Below are positions 56,411 to 64,000 of a stretch of 64,000 nt of DNA, one piece after another. The position numbers were made by a program, and so were the translations under genes. The DNA is from CBIHON01 sp966211965. GTDB taxonomy: Bacteria; Pseudomonadota; Gammaproteobacteria; Burkholderiales; Burkholderiaceae_D. The notes beneath the pieces are model-generated. The model made no database searches and was not told where the DNA came from. It worked only from the letters and a program-made list of their open reading frames with translations. The stretch spans positions 1-64,000 of the forward strand of contig CBIHON010000005.1 in NCBI GenBank assembly GCA_966211965.1. Reading direction: 5' to 3'. Within the stretch, counting starts at the first letter, position 1. Every line of letters starts with the position of its first letter.

Positions 56411-57447
56411 TCAGGTATGTAGGCCGATGGTTGCGGATCGCCGCGATAGTGCGCGGCATTGTCCTTCGTGATGACCTGGAGCTTCAGATAAAACTCGCGC
56501 TTTTCCTTCGGCCAGACTTTCGGCAACGGCACCTGTCCGGTGAGCACGCATACGCCCATCGCCAAGCCGATGCTGCCTTGGTAATAAGCATCGCTCGATA
56601 CCGTAGCGGTCATCTCCCCTTTACCGATGGCATCGATCGCCTCTGGAATGCCATCGACGCCGACTACCGGAATCTTGCCGGCCAGGCCAGCCGCGCGCAG
56701 CGCTTCAAGCGCGCCCAAGGCCATGTCGTCATTGGCTGCCCACACGGCCTGGATTTGTTTGCCATATTTGGCCAACCAGGTCTGCATGACCGGGAAGGCT
56801 GCTGTGCGGTCCCAGTTGGCGCTCTGCTGATCGAGGAGCCGGATGCTGGGCCTGTCTTTCAACACCTGCTGCAAGCCGGCAAAACGCTTGCGCGCCGGGT
56901 CCGTATCGAGCCGGCCCTGCAGCGCCACGATGCCGCCCTTGCCGCCAATGGCATCGGTTAAGGCTTTCGAAATCGCCACGCCGGCATCGAGACTGTTAAC
57001 CGCCACATGGGCAATCCATTGATCGTTGCCGTCGAACGGATGCAGGCCCTCGCCATGCGCCCAGTGGGTGACGATCCAGGCGCCGGACCGGTTTGCCGTA
57101 TCGACCATGGGCTTGATGACCGGATCGGCATTCGGTTCGACATTGAAGATCGTGCATTTCGGATTGGTGGTCAACAATCCCCGCATCAGCGATACCTGCT
57201 TGTCGGAATCGCCTTGGTTGAGTTGCAGAACGTAGCGTTGTTCGAGCCCCGCCCATCTGGCAAACATCCTGCCGCCTTTGTCCACGTTGGCGTGATAGGG
57301 TTGCGCGATTTCGCGCATCGAATTGACCAGCCGGATTTGCGATTTGTCGCATAGCGGCGATGCCGCGACTGCTTGTGCGCCCAGGACCGACAAAACGCAC
57401 GCAATCCGCATCGCCGAACTTTTTATCATGGCGTTCTTCATCAACAT
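56362..57447 (-). CDS. CUT2-family ABC transporter substrate-binding protein
   Basis: 361 residues. Signal peptide MRIACVLSVLGAQAVAASP near the N-terminus, then a Peripla_BP_4 fold: IRLVNSMREIAQPYHANVDK, TTNPKCTIFNVEPNADPV, GAWIVTHWAH, VVGVDGIPEAIDAIGKGEMT. It is the receptor of a ribose/xylose-type transporter; the ligand is a sugar or polyol, not identified here. First gene of a minus-strand operon: receptor, permease, ATPase, permease. It is divergent from the large kinase gene at 57663. ATG 57447, or 57429 and 57411 as alternatives. Confidence 0.9.
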   Translation of the reverse strand: MLMKNAMIKSSAMRIACVLSVLGAQAVAASPLCDKSQIRLVNSMREIAQPYHANVDKGGRMFARWAGLEQRYVLQLNQGDSDKQVSLMRGLLTTNPKCTIFNVEPNADPVIKPMVDTANRSGAWIVTHWAHGEGLHPFDGNDQWIAHVAVNSLDAGVAISKALTDAIGGKGGIVALQGRLDTDPARKRFAGLQQVLKDRPSIRLLDQQSANWDRTAAFPVMQTWLAKYGKQIQAVWAANDDMALGALEALRAAGLAGKIPVVGVDGIPEAIDAIGKGEMTATVSSDAYYQGSIGLAMGVCVLTGQVPLPKVWPKEKREFYLKLQVITKDNAAHYRGDPQPSAYIPEWDCAHLWNRSTGPAF

Positions 57448-57662
57448 CGCGCGCTACCTATGCTACCTGTTTTTGCTTGCCGGTTCTTTCTGCAAGCCGA
57501 ACCAAACATCCGCTTCATTGGACAAAGCGCTTGCTGCTCGGTTCGCGAACTTTGACATGCTGCTTACGTCAAATTCAGCTAGCGGAATTTTCCGTGCGCA
57601 CCGGCTATGAAGGGATGGATATCGACTCGGCTGTCATTTCCGTGTCCTGAGCGAAAGTTGCA

Positions 57663-60600
57663 ATGGCCCTATCAATGAAACCGTCACGCTGGCAACTTGA
57701 GCTCGTGCGGCGCGATGTCGAGTTCGTCCTGTACCGGGTGCGGGAACCGGATGCCGCGGAACCGAAGCTGGCGAAGGCAGTTGCGTCCGATTCCCCGAGC
57801 ACGGCGAGCCTCGATCGGCTCGGAAACGAGTATGCGTTGCGGGACGAACTCGATCCGCAATGGGCGGTTCGCCCTCTGGCGCTGGTGCGCCGGGATGGCC
57901 GCACCATGCTGTTGCTGACAGACCCCGGCGGCGAGCCTCTCGACAGTCTCCTCGGGCAACCGATGGAGGTGATGCTGTTCCTGGTCATCGCCAGCGCGAT
58001 GGCGGCCGCGCTGGCTCGGCTGCATCAACATGGCATCGTCCACAAGGACATCAAGCCGGCCAACGTGCTGGTGGATTGGCGCACCGGCGCGGTCCATCTG
58101 ATGGGATTCGGCATCGCCACGCGCCAGCCGCGCGAGCGCCAACCGCTCGCGCCACCCGAAGACATCGCCGGCACGCTGGCCTACATGGCGCCCGAGCAAA
58201 CCGGCCGCATGAACCGCTCGATCGATTCCCGCAGTGACCTCTATGCGCTGGGCGTGTCGCTCTACCAAATGCTGACTGGCGCGCTGCCGTTTACCGCCTC
58301 GGACCCGATGGAGTGGTTTCATTGCCACCTCGCGCGTCAGGCGACGCCACCCCACACGTGTGTGGAGGGCGTTCCCGAAGCGCTCTCGGCTATCGTCATG
58401 AAGCTGCTGGCCAAAGCGGCCGAAGAGCGCTACCAAACCGCATCAGGACTTGAGGCCGATCTGCGCTACTGCCTTGCGCAATGGCAGTCGCAAGGACGCA
58501 TCGACGCCTTCCCGCTCGGCGCGCATGACGCCTCGGCCCAATTGCTGGTCCCGGAGAAACTCTATGGACGGGAAGCCGAGATCGCGCTCCTGGCGAGTGC
58601 CTTTGAACGGGTCGCCGCCGACGGTGCGCCGGCGCTGGTGCTGGTGTCCGGCTATGCCGGCATCGGCAAGTCGGCGCTGGTGGGCGAGTTGCACCAGGTA
58701 CTGGTGCAACGTCGCGCCCTGTTTGCCGCAGGCAAGTTCGAGCAATACCAGCGCGACATCCCTTATGCCACGCTGGCCCAGGCTTGCCGCGCCCTTGTGC
58801 GACAAATCCTGGGCCAGAGCGAAGGGCAGGTGAGCCGGTGGCGGGACGCGCTGCAAACGGCGCTGAACATGAATGGCCAGCTGGTGGTCAGACTCATTCC
58901 CGAGCTTGAGTTCCTCATCGGAAAACAAGCACCGGCGCAAGAGCTTCCGCCTCAAGAAGCGCACAATCGCTTCCAGACGGTATTGCGGCGCTTCCTGGGC
59001 GTGTTCGCGCAGCCGCAGCACCCCCTCGTGCTGTTCCTGGACGATTTGCAATGGCTGGATGCGGCCACGCTGGAATTGCTGGAAGAGTTGGTCGCCGAAC
59101 CGGAAGTGCGCCATCTGCTGCTGATCGGCGCTTACCGGGACAATGAAGTCGATGCCTTGCATCCTCTGACGCGCACGCTGGAGGGGATTCGCCGGGCTGG
59201 AAAGGTGCCCGTGCATGAGATCGTGCTCGCCCCCCTTTTCGTGGACGACGTGGAACGGCTCGTCGCCGACACCTTGCACTGTATGCCAGAACACGCCCGG
59301 AACTTGGCGACGCTGGTATACGAGAAGAGCGGCGGCAATCCCTTCTTCACCATCCAGTTCCTTACCGCGCTGGCCGAAGAGAGGTTGCTCACGTTCGAGC
59401 CGGACGCGGCAGCTTGGCGCTGGGACATCGCCCGCATCCACGCCAAGAACTTCACCGACAATGTGGTCGACCTCATGCTCGGCAAGCTGCACCGCCTGCC
59501 CGCCGCCACGCAGGAAGCGCTGAAACTGCTCGCCTGCTTCGGCAGCAGCGCGGCGACCACCGACTTTAGTCTGCTGCACGGTACATCGGAAGTACAGCTC
59601 CATGCCGCCCTATGGGAAGCGGTTCGCACCGGACTCGTGTTCCGCTCGGACGGCACCTACCTCTTTCTGCACGATCGCATCCGCGAAGCGGCTTATTCGA
59701 TGATCCCGGCAAGCGAATGCGCGGCGCAACATCTCAAGATAGGCCGTTTGCTCGCGTCGCAAACCGCGCCGCAAGAGATCGAGCAAAAAATCTTCGAGAT
59801 CGCCAACCAGTTCAATCGGGGCGCCGAGCTGATCGACCTGCCCGACGAGCGCGAGCGGCTGGCCGAACTCAATCTCATCGCCGGCCGGCGCGCCCAGGAT
59901 TCGACGGCGTATGCCGCGGCGCTGACCTACCTGGCGACCGGCTGCGCGCTGCTGTCGCCCGACTGTTGGACGCGACGCTATGGACTCACCTTCGCGCTCG
60001 CATTCCACCTGGCAGAGTGCGAGTACCTGAGCGGCGATCTGGCTGCAGCGGAACGACGCCTTTCCATGCTGGCCGAGCGCGCCGCCAATCACCCCGACAT
60101 GGCCGCCGTCACCTGCGCGCGCGTAAACCTCTTCACGACCATCGATCGCAGCGACCGCGCGGTCGAGGCTGGTCTTGCCTATCTGCGGCGCGTCGGTGTG
60201 CAATGGTCGCCCCATCCGACCCGCGACGACGTACAACAGGAGTTCGAACGTATCCGGCAGCAGCTTGGCAAGCGCGAAATCGAAGAGCTGATCGACTTGC
60301 CTTTGATGAGCGATCCCGATTCGCGTGCGACGATGGATGTGCTCACGACGATGTTGCCGCCCACCTTGTTCACCGACGAGAACCTGCCGGGCCTGGTGGT
60401 AGGCCACATGGCCAACCTCAGCCTGGAGCATGGCCACAGCGATGGGTCGAGCCTGGGTTATGCCTGGCTCGGCATGTTCCTGGGACCGCGCTTCGGCGAT
60501 TATCAGGCCGGATTCCGCTTCGGCAAGCTGGGACTGGATCTGGTGGACCAGCGCGGACTGGATCGCTTCAAGGCCCGCGTATATGTGCATTTCGGGAACG

Positions 60601-63600
60601 TCGTCAACCCCTGGACACAGCACTTCCACATTGGCTGCGCCTGGGTGCGGCGCGCCTTTGAGGTTGCCAACGAAAACGGCGATCTGACCTTCGCACTGTA
60701 CAGCTGCAACCACCTGGTCACCAACCTGCTTGCCGGCGGCGAGCAGTTGGGCGACATACAACGCGAGGCAGAACATGGAATCGATTTTGCGCGCAAGGCG
60801 CGCTTCGGCTTGGTGATCGATATCCTGACCGGACAACTGCAACTGATCCGCACTCTGCGCGGCGCGACCCCCAGTTTCGCTTCCTTCAACGATGCCGGGT
60901 TCGACGAAGCGCAATTCGAGCGTCACCTGGAGCAGGACCCGCGTCTGGCGATTGGCGCCTGCTGGTATTGGGTGCGCAAGCTGCAAGCGCGATTTTTTGC
61001 CGGAGACTACGCGAGCGCCGTGGCAGCCGCAGCGAAGGCGCAATGCCTGCTGTGGACCTCGCCATCGCACATTGAAGTCGCCGAATATCATTTTTACGGC
61101 GCGCTCGCGCACGCTGCGCATTACGATCAGGCAAGTCCCGAGGAACGCATGCAGCACCGCGCCGCACTGGCCGCCCATCACCAGCAATTAACGGAATGGG
61201 CTCAAAACTGCCCCGAAAACTTCACCAATCGCGCCGCGCTGGTAGCCGCCGAGATCGCCCGCATCGAAGGCCGCGAACTGGACGCGATGCACCTCTACGA
61301 GCAAGCGATTCAATCGGCTCGCGACAGCGGCTTTATCCAGAACGAGGGACTAGCTTATGAACTTGCGGCCGCGTTCTACCGCGCGCGCGGATTCGACTCC
61401 TTCGCCGACACCTATCTACGGCAGGCGCGCGACTGTTATGCGCGCTGGGGCGCCGACGGCAAGGTCAGGCAACTCGAAGCCCGCCATTGGCAATTGCAGG
61501 CGCAGCCGGATATCGCTCTCGCCACACCGCTGGCCCGATTGGATCTGCTCTCGGTGGCCAAGGCCTCGCAGGCCATCTCCGGCCGGATCGTGCTGGACGA
61601 ACTGGTCGATACGCTGATGCGCATCGTGCTCGAAAACGCCGGTGCGCAAGCGGGCTACTTGATTCTCGTGCGTGCAGCAAAGCTCGCGTTTGTTGCCGAA
61701 ACCCATGTGGCGCAGCAGAACGTACGCGTGCAACTCCATCGGGAATCCACTCTTGCCGCATCGGATTTGCCGGAATCCATCCTGAATTATGTGCGGCGCA
61801 GCGGAGAGCCGGTTCTGCTGGCGGACGCGGCAGCGTCGCATCCGTATTCCGGCGATCTTTATTTTTCCCGGCGCCGGCCGAAGTCCGTGTTGTGCCTGCC
61901 TATTCTGCGCCAGGCCACGGTAATCGGTTTGCTGTATCTGGAAAACAATCTCGTCACGCATGCCTTCACGCCTGATCGCGTCACGGTACTGGAAGTGTTG
62001 GCATCCCAGGCTGCCATTTCGCTCGAAAATGCGCAGCTATATACCGATCTGCGGGAACGCGAAGCGCGCATCCGGCACCTGGTCGAGTCCAACATCATCG
62101 GCATCTTCTTCTGGGATTTGAGCGGCAACATCACCGAAGCCAACGATGCCTTTCTGCGCATGATCGGTTACTCGCGGCAAGACTTGCTGGCCGACGCAGT
62201 GAACTGGGAGCGCATGACGCCGCCGGAATACAAGGCGCTCGATGAGCGAAAAGCGGCGGAAGTGCGCACCACCAAGACGTGCAGCCCCTATGAGAAAGAA
62301 TTTGTATGCAAAGACGGCAGCCGCATCCCGGTGCTGATCGGCGCCGTTCTCTTCGAAGGCTCGAAAGAACATGGCGTGGCCTTCGTGCTCGACTTGACCG
62401 AGCGCCGGCAAGCCGAAGCCGAACGCGCCGCCCGCAAGAGCGCCGAAGCAGCCAATGCCGCCAAGAGCACGTTCCTGGCCAACATGAGCCATGAACTGCG
62501 CTCCCCCTTGAATACCCTGCTCGGCTTCGCCCGCCTCATGCAACGCCAGCCGACCTTGCCGGATGAAACCAGGGAAGACCTGGCCATCATCCTGCGCAGC
62601 GGCGAACACTTGCGTACGCTCATCAACCAGGTGCTCGACCTGGCCAAGATCGAGGCCGGGCGCGCGGCATTGAACGAAACCGATTTCGACCTCCATGCCT
62701 TGCTCGACGAGCTGGAAGACATGTTCGCCCTCAAGGCGCAGGACCAGGGCCTGGCGCTGCGCTTCGAGCAAGACAATGTTCCGCATTTCGTGCGCGGCGA
62801 TCCGCTCAAGCTGCGCCAGGTGCTCATCAACCTCATTGGCAATGCGCTGAAATTCACCGGGCAAGGCAGCGTGACGGTGCGCATTGTCCGCTTCGATGCG
62901 CCGGCCCGCATGCGCTTTGCCGTGACGGATACCGGCTTTGGGATGAGTGCCGAGGAATTGCAGAATCTGTTCAATCCCTTCGTGCAAACCAGGACAGGAC
63001 AACTGGCGCAGGAAGGGACCGGGTTGGGTTTAACCATCAGCCGCAATTTCGTGCGCTTGATGGGTGGCGAACTCCATATCGACAGCCAAGTCGGACAAGG
63101 CACCACGGTCAGCTTCGACCTGCCGCTGCAGGCGGTGTCGGTGGAGGTTGCGGCAGGGGCGATGGCGCTGCCACCCGATCAGGTGATGCACCGGGTGGTG
63201 GCGCTGGCGCCCGGCCAGCCGCGCTATCGCATTCTGACCGCCGACGACCGCCAGGAAGCCCGCCAGTTGCTGTTGCGCTTGCTCACCCCGCTCGGCTTCG
63301 AGGTGCGCGAAGCCGCCAATGGCCAGGAGGCAGTGGAGATCTGGGAAGCTTGGCAGCCGCACCTGATCTGGATGGATATGCGCATGCCGGTGCTGGACGG
63401 GCGCGCCGCCACGCGCCGCATCAAGGCCCGCGCCAACGGGCCAGCCACTGTGATTATCGCGTTGACGGCCAGCAGCTTCGAAGAAGCGCGTGCCGAGATT
63501 CTGGCGGCGGGATGCGACGATTTCCTGCGCAAGCCGTTCCAGGAAGCCGACTTGTTTGGATTGATGCAAAAACATCTGGGGGTGCGCTTTGTCTACCAGG

Positions 63601-63848
63601 AAGACCTTGCCGCCGCAGCCTGTTCTACGGTGCCGGTGGATATCGCTGCGCTGGCGGCGCTGCCCGCGGCGCTGCGCGGTACGCTGGAGCAGGCGCTGAT
63701 CCGGCTCGATACGGCAGCGGTGACGGCAGCGCTTGGCGCAGTGCCGGATGCGCCGCTGGCCAATGCGCTGGCAATGCTGGCCGATGAATTTCAATACAAC
63801 CAGATGCTACAGCTGATCCGGGATGCCGATGCGAAGGAGCAGACATGA
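57663..63848 (+). CDS. Large Ser/Thr-kinase-like/AAA/GAF/PAS/histidine kinase/receiver protein
   Basis: 2061 residues. N-terminal protein-kinase-like domain (about 10-275) with HKDIKPANVLV (H127-K128-D129) and GTLAYMAPEQTGR, but the DFG motif is GFG (G148; HLMGFGIATR). An AAA-type ATPase follows with Walker A SGYAGIGKSA (329-338) and Walker B near 455 (LVLFLDDLQWLDA). A long TPR-like helical part leads to GAF (about 1290-1455), PAS (about 1465-1585), HisKA with MSHELRSPLN, HATPase (GTGLGLTIS), and a receiver with D1905 (LIWMDMRMPVLDG). The layout matches the trifunctional Ser/Thr kinase/ATP-binding/histidine kinase family. ATG 57663 or 57675. Its stop overlaps a possible next gene. Confidence 0.92.
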   Translation: MALSMKPSRWQLELVRRDVEFVLYRVREPDAAEPKLAKAVASDSPSTASLDRLGNEYALRDELDPQWAVRPLALVRRDGRTMLLLTDPGGEPLDSLLGQPMEVMLFLVIASAMAAALARLHQHGIVHKDIKPANVLVDWRTGAVHLMGFGIATRQPRERQPLAPPEDIAGTLAYMAPEQTGRMNRSIDSRSDLYALGVSLYQMLTGALPFTASDPMEWFHCHLARQATPPHTCVEGVPEALSAIVMKLLAKAAEERYQTASGLEADLRYCLAQWQSQGRIDAFPLGAHDASAQLLVPEKLYGREAEIALLASAFERVAADGAPALVLVSGYAGIGKSALVGELHQVLVQRRALFAAGKFEQYQRDIPYATLAQACRALVRQILGQSEGQVSRWRDALQTALNMNGQLVVRLIPELEFLIGKQAPAQELPPQEAHNRFQTVLRRFLGVFAQPQHPLVLFLDDLQWLDAATLELLEELVAEPEVRHLLLIGAYRDNEVDALHPLTRTLEGIRRAGKVPVHEIVLAPLFVDDVERLVADTLHCMPEHARNLATLVYEKSGGNPFFTIQFLTALAEERLLTFEPDAAAWRWDIARIHAKNFTDNVVDLMLGKLHRLPAATQEALKLLACFGSSAATTDFSLLHGTSEVQLHAALWEAVRTGLVFRSDGTYLFLHDRIREAAYSMIPASECAAQHLKIGRLLASQTAPQEIEQKIFEIANQFNRGAELIDLPDERERLAELNLIAGRRAQDSTAYAAALTYLATGCALLSPDCWTRRYGLTFALAFHLAECEYLSGDLAAAERRLSMLAERAANHPDMAAVTCARVNLFTTIDRSDRAVEAGLAYLRRVGVQWSPHPTRDDVQQEFERIRQQLGKREIEELIDLPLMSDPDSRATMDVLTTMLPPTLFTDENLPGLVVGHMANLSLEHGHSDGSSLGYAWLGMFLGPRFGDYQAGFRFGKLGLDLVDQRGLDRFKARVYVHFGNVVNPWTQHFHIGCAWVRRAFEVANENGDLTFALYSCNHLVTNLLAGGEQLGDIQREAEHGIDFARKARFGLVIDILTGQLQLIRTLRGATPSFASFNDAGFDEAQFERHLEQDPRLAIGACWYWVRKLQARFFAGDYASAVAAAAKAQCLLWTSPSHIEVAEYHFYGALAHAAHYDQASPEERMQHRAALAAHHQQLTEWAQNCPENFTNRAALVAAEIARIEGRELDAMHLYEQAIQSARDSGFIQNEGLAYELAAAFYRARGFDSFADTYLRQARDCYARWGADGKVRQLEARHWQLQAQPDIALATPLARLDLLSVAKASQAISGRIVLDELVDTLMRIVLENAGAQAGYLILVRAAKLAFVAETHVAQQNVRVQLHRESTLAASDLPESILNYVRRSGEPVLLADAAASHPYSGDLYFSRRRPKSVLCLPILRQATVIGLLYLENNLVTHAFTPDRVTVLEVLASQAAISLENAQLYTDLREREARIRHLVESNIIGIFFWDLSGNITEANDAFLRMIGYSRQDLLADAVNWERMTPPEYKALDERKAAEVRTTKTCSPYEKEFVCKDGSRIPVLIGAVLFEGSKEHGVAFVLDLTERRQAEAERAARKSAEAANAAKSTFLANMSHELRSPLNTLLGFARLMQRQPTLPDETREDLAIILRSGEHLRTLINQVLDLAKIEAGRAALNETDFDLHALLDELEDMFALKAQDQGLALRFEQDNVPHFVRGDPLKLRQVLINLIGNALKFTGQGSVTVRIVRFDAPARMRFAVTDTGFGMSAEELQNLFNPFVQTRTGQLAQEGTGLGLTISRNFVRLMGGELHIDSQVGQGTTVSFDLPLQAVSVEVAAGAMALPPDQVMHRVVALAPGQPRYRILTADDRQEARQLLLRLLTPLGFEVREAANGQEAVEIWEAWQPHLIWMDMRMPVLDGRAATRRIKARANGPATVIIALTASSFEEARAEILAAGCDDFLRKPFQEADLFGLMQKHLGVRFVYQEDLAAAACSTVPVDIAALAALPAALRGTLEQALIRLDTAAVTAALGAVPDAPLANALAMLADEFQYNQMLQLIRDADAKEQT

Positions 63849-64000
63849 GACCAGGTGAATTAGACAACGTGACGTCGCCCCCCTTTTTCTTTTATTCCGG
63901 AAAAGCGCTTGCTTGCTATTGCAGCGGGGACTCATGCCGGGCAGGCGATTGGCCCCCCCCTGGTGATGTCTTTAGCCTATTTTCTTTGGCCGGCAGACAG
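63845..64000 (+). CDS. Possible next gene, truncated at window end
   Basis: An ATG at 63845 overlaps the stop of the large kinase gene (ATGA), and the frame stays open to the last base (52 codons). The first residues are MRPGELDNVTSPPFFFYSGK. Composition is Pro/Cys/Phe-rich and does not resemble the response regulators often found downstream of this kinase family, so it may be non-coding or interrupted. Included only for its overlap with the upstream stop. Confidence 0.25.
   Translation, partial: MRPGELDNVTSPPFFFYSGKALACYCSGDSCRAGDWPPPGDVFSLFSLAGRQ

Noticed and set aside
55413..56459. N-terminal extension of the CUT2 ATPase frame (348 codons)
   Set aside because: Lies over the first permease and the end of the receptor gene; the family start is MSQTVLRVERV at 55412.

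Overview
The window looks like the replication-origin region of a betaproteobacterial chromosome, most likely Burkholderiales and probably Oxalobacteraceae. The evidence is the divergent core block: dnaA-dnaN-gyrB on the minus strand and rpmH-rnpA-yidD-yidC-mnmE on the plus strand. The protein set (TctC/Bug receptors, TctD/TctE, GTP-type PEP carboxykinase, PutA without a ribbon-helix-helix domain) and the fairly G+C-rich, GCC/GCG-biased coding also fit. The genus is inferred, not proven.

Layout. 1-2870 is an accessory, visibly more A+T-rich stretch next to gyrB: the tail of an unknown gene, then a three-gene minus-strand operon encoding a PD-(D/E)XK-like nuclease candidate and two small proteins that are paralogs of each other, preceded by the tail of a transposase. 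This is the best candidate for an undescribed system, plausibly anti-phage. 2980-13090 is the origin block, with DnaA boxes in the dnaN-dnaA and dnaA-rpmH gaps. 13170-15445 holds four small orphan genes (a lipoprotein, a coiled-coil protein and two exported proteins).

15550-25095 is a signalling operon: two giant paralogous hybrid histidine kinases, an HD-GYP response regulator (probable c-di-GMP phosphodiesterase) and a stand-alone CheY-like receiver. 25250-36085 is a transport locus run by a TctD/TctE-type two-component system. It has a secreted protein, an orphan branched-chain-amino-acid-type binding protein, a TctC-type receptor, an AfuABC/FbpABC-type ABC transporter and an AbrB-family membrane protein. 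Upstream of both plus-strand transcription units lies a TGAAAG-N5-TGAAAG direct repeat, which may be the TctD operator.

36038-49453 is mostly metabolism: an Rrf2-like regulator with a palindromic putative operator, an unknown protein, a D-2-hydroxyacid dehydrogenase, pckG with a structured leader, a LysR/threonine aldolase divergent pair, a small membrane protein, a second LysR regulator, and an Lrp-type regulator divergent from putA. 49763-57447 has a secreted glycosidase-like protein with a DUF5648-like tail, a lone sugar-type binding protein, and a four-gene CUT2 (ribose-type) ABC operon with two different permeases. 57663-63848 encodes a 2061-residue Ser/Thr-kinase-like/AAA/GAF/PAS/histidine-kinase/receiver protein. 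No rRNA, tRNA or CRISPR array was recognised.
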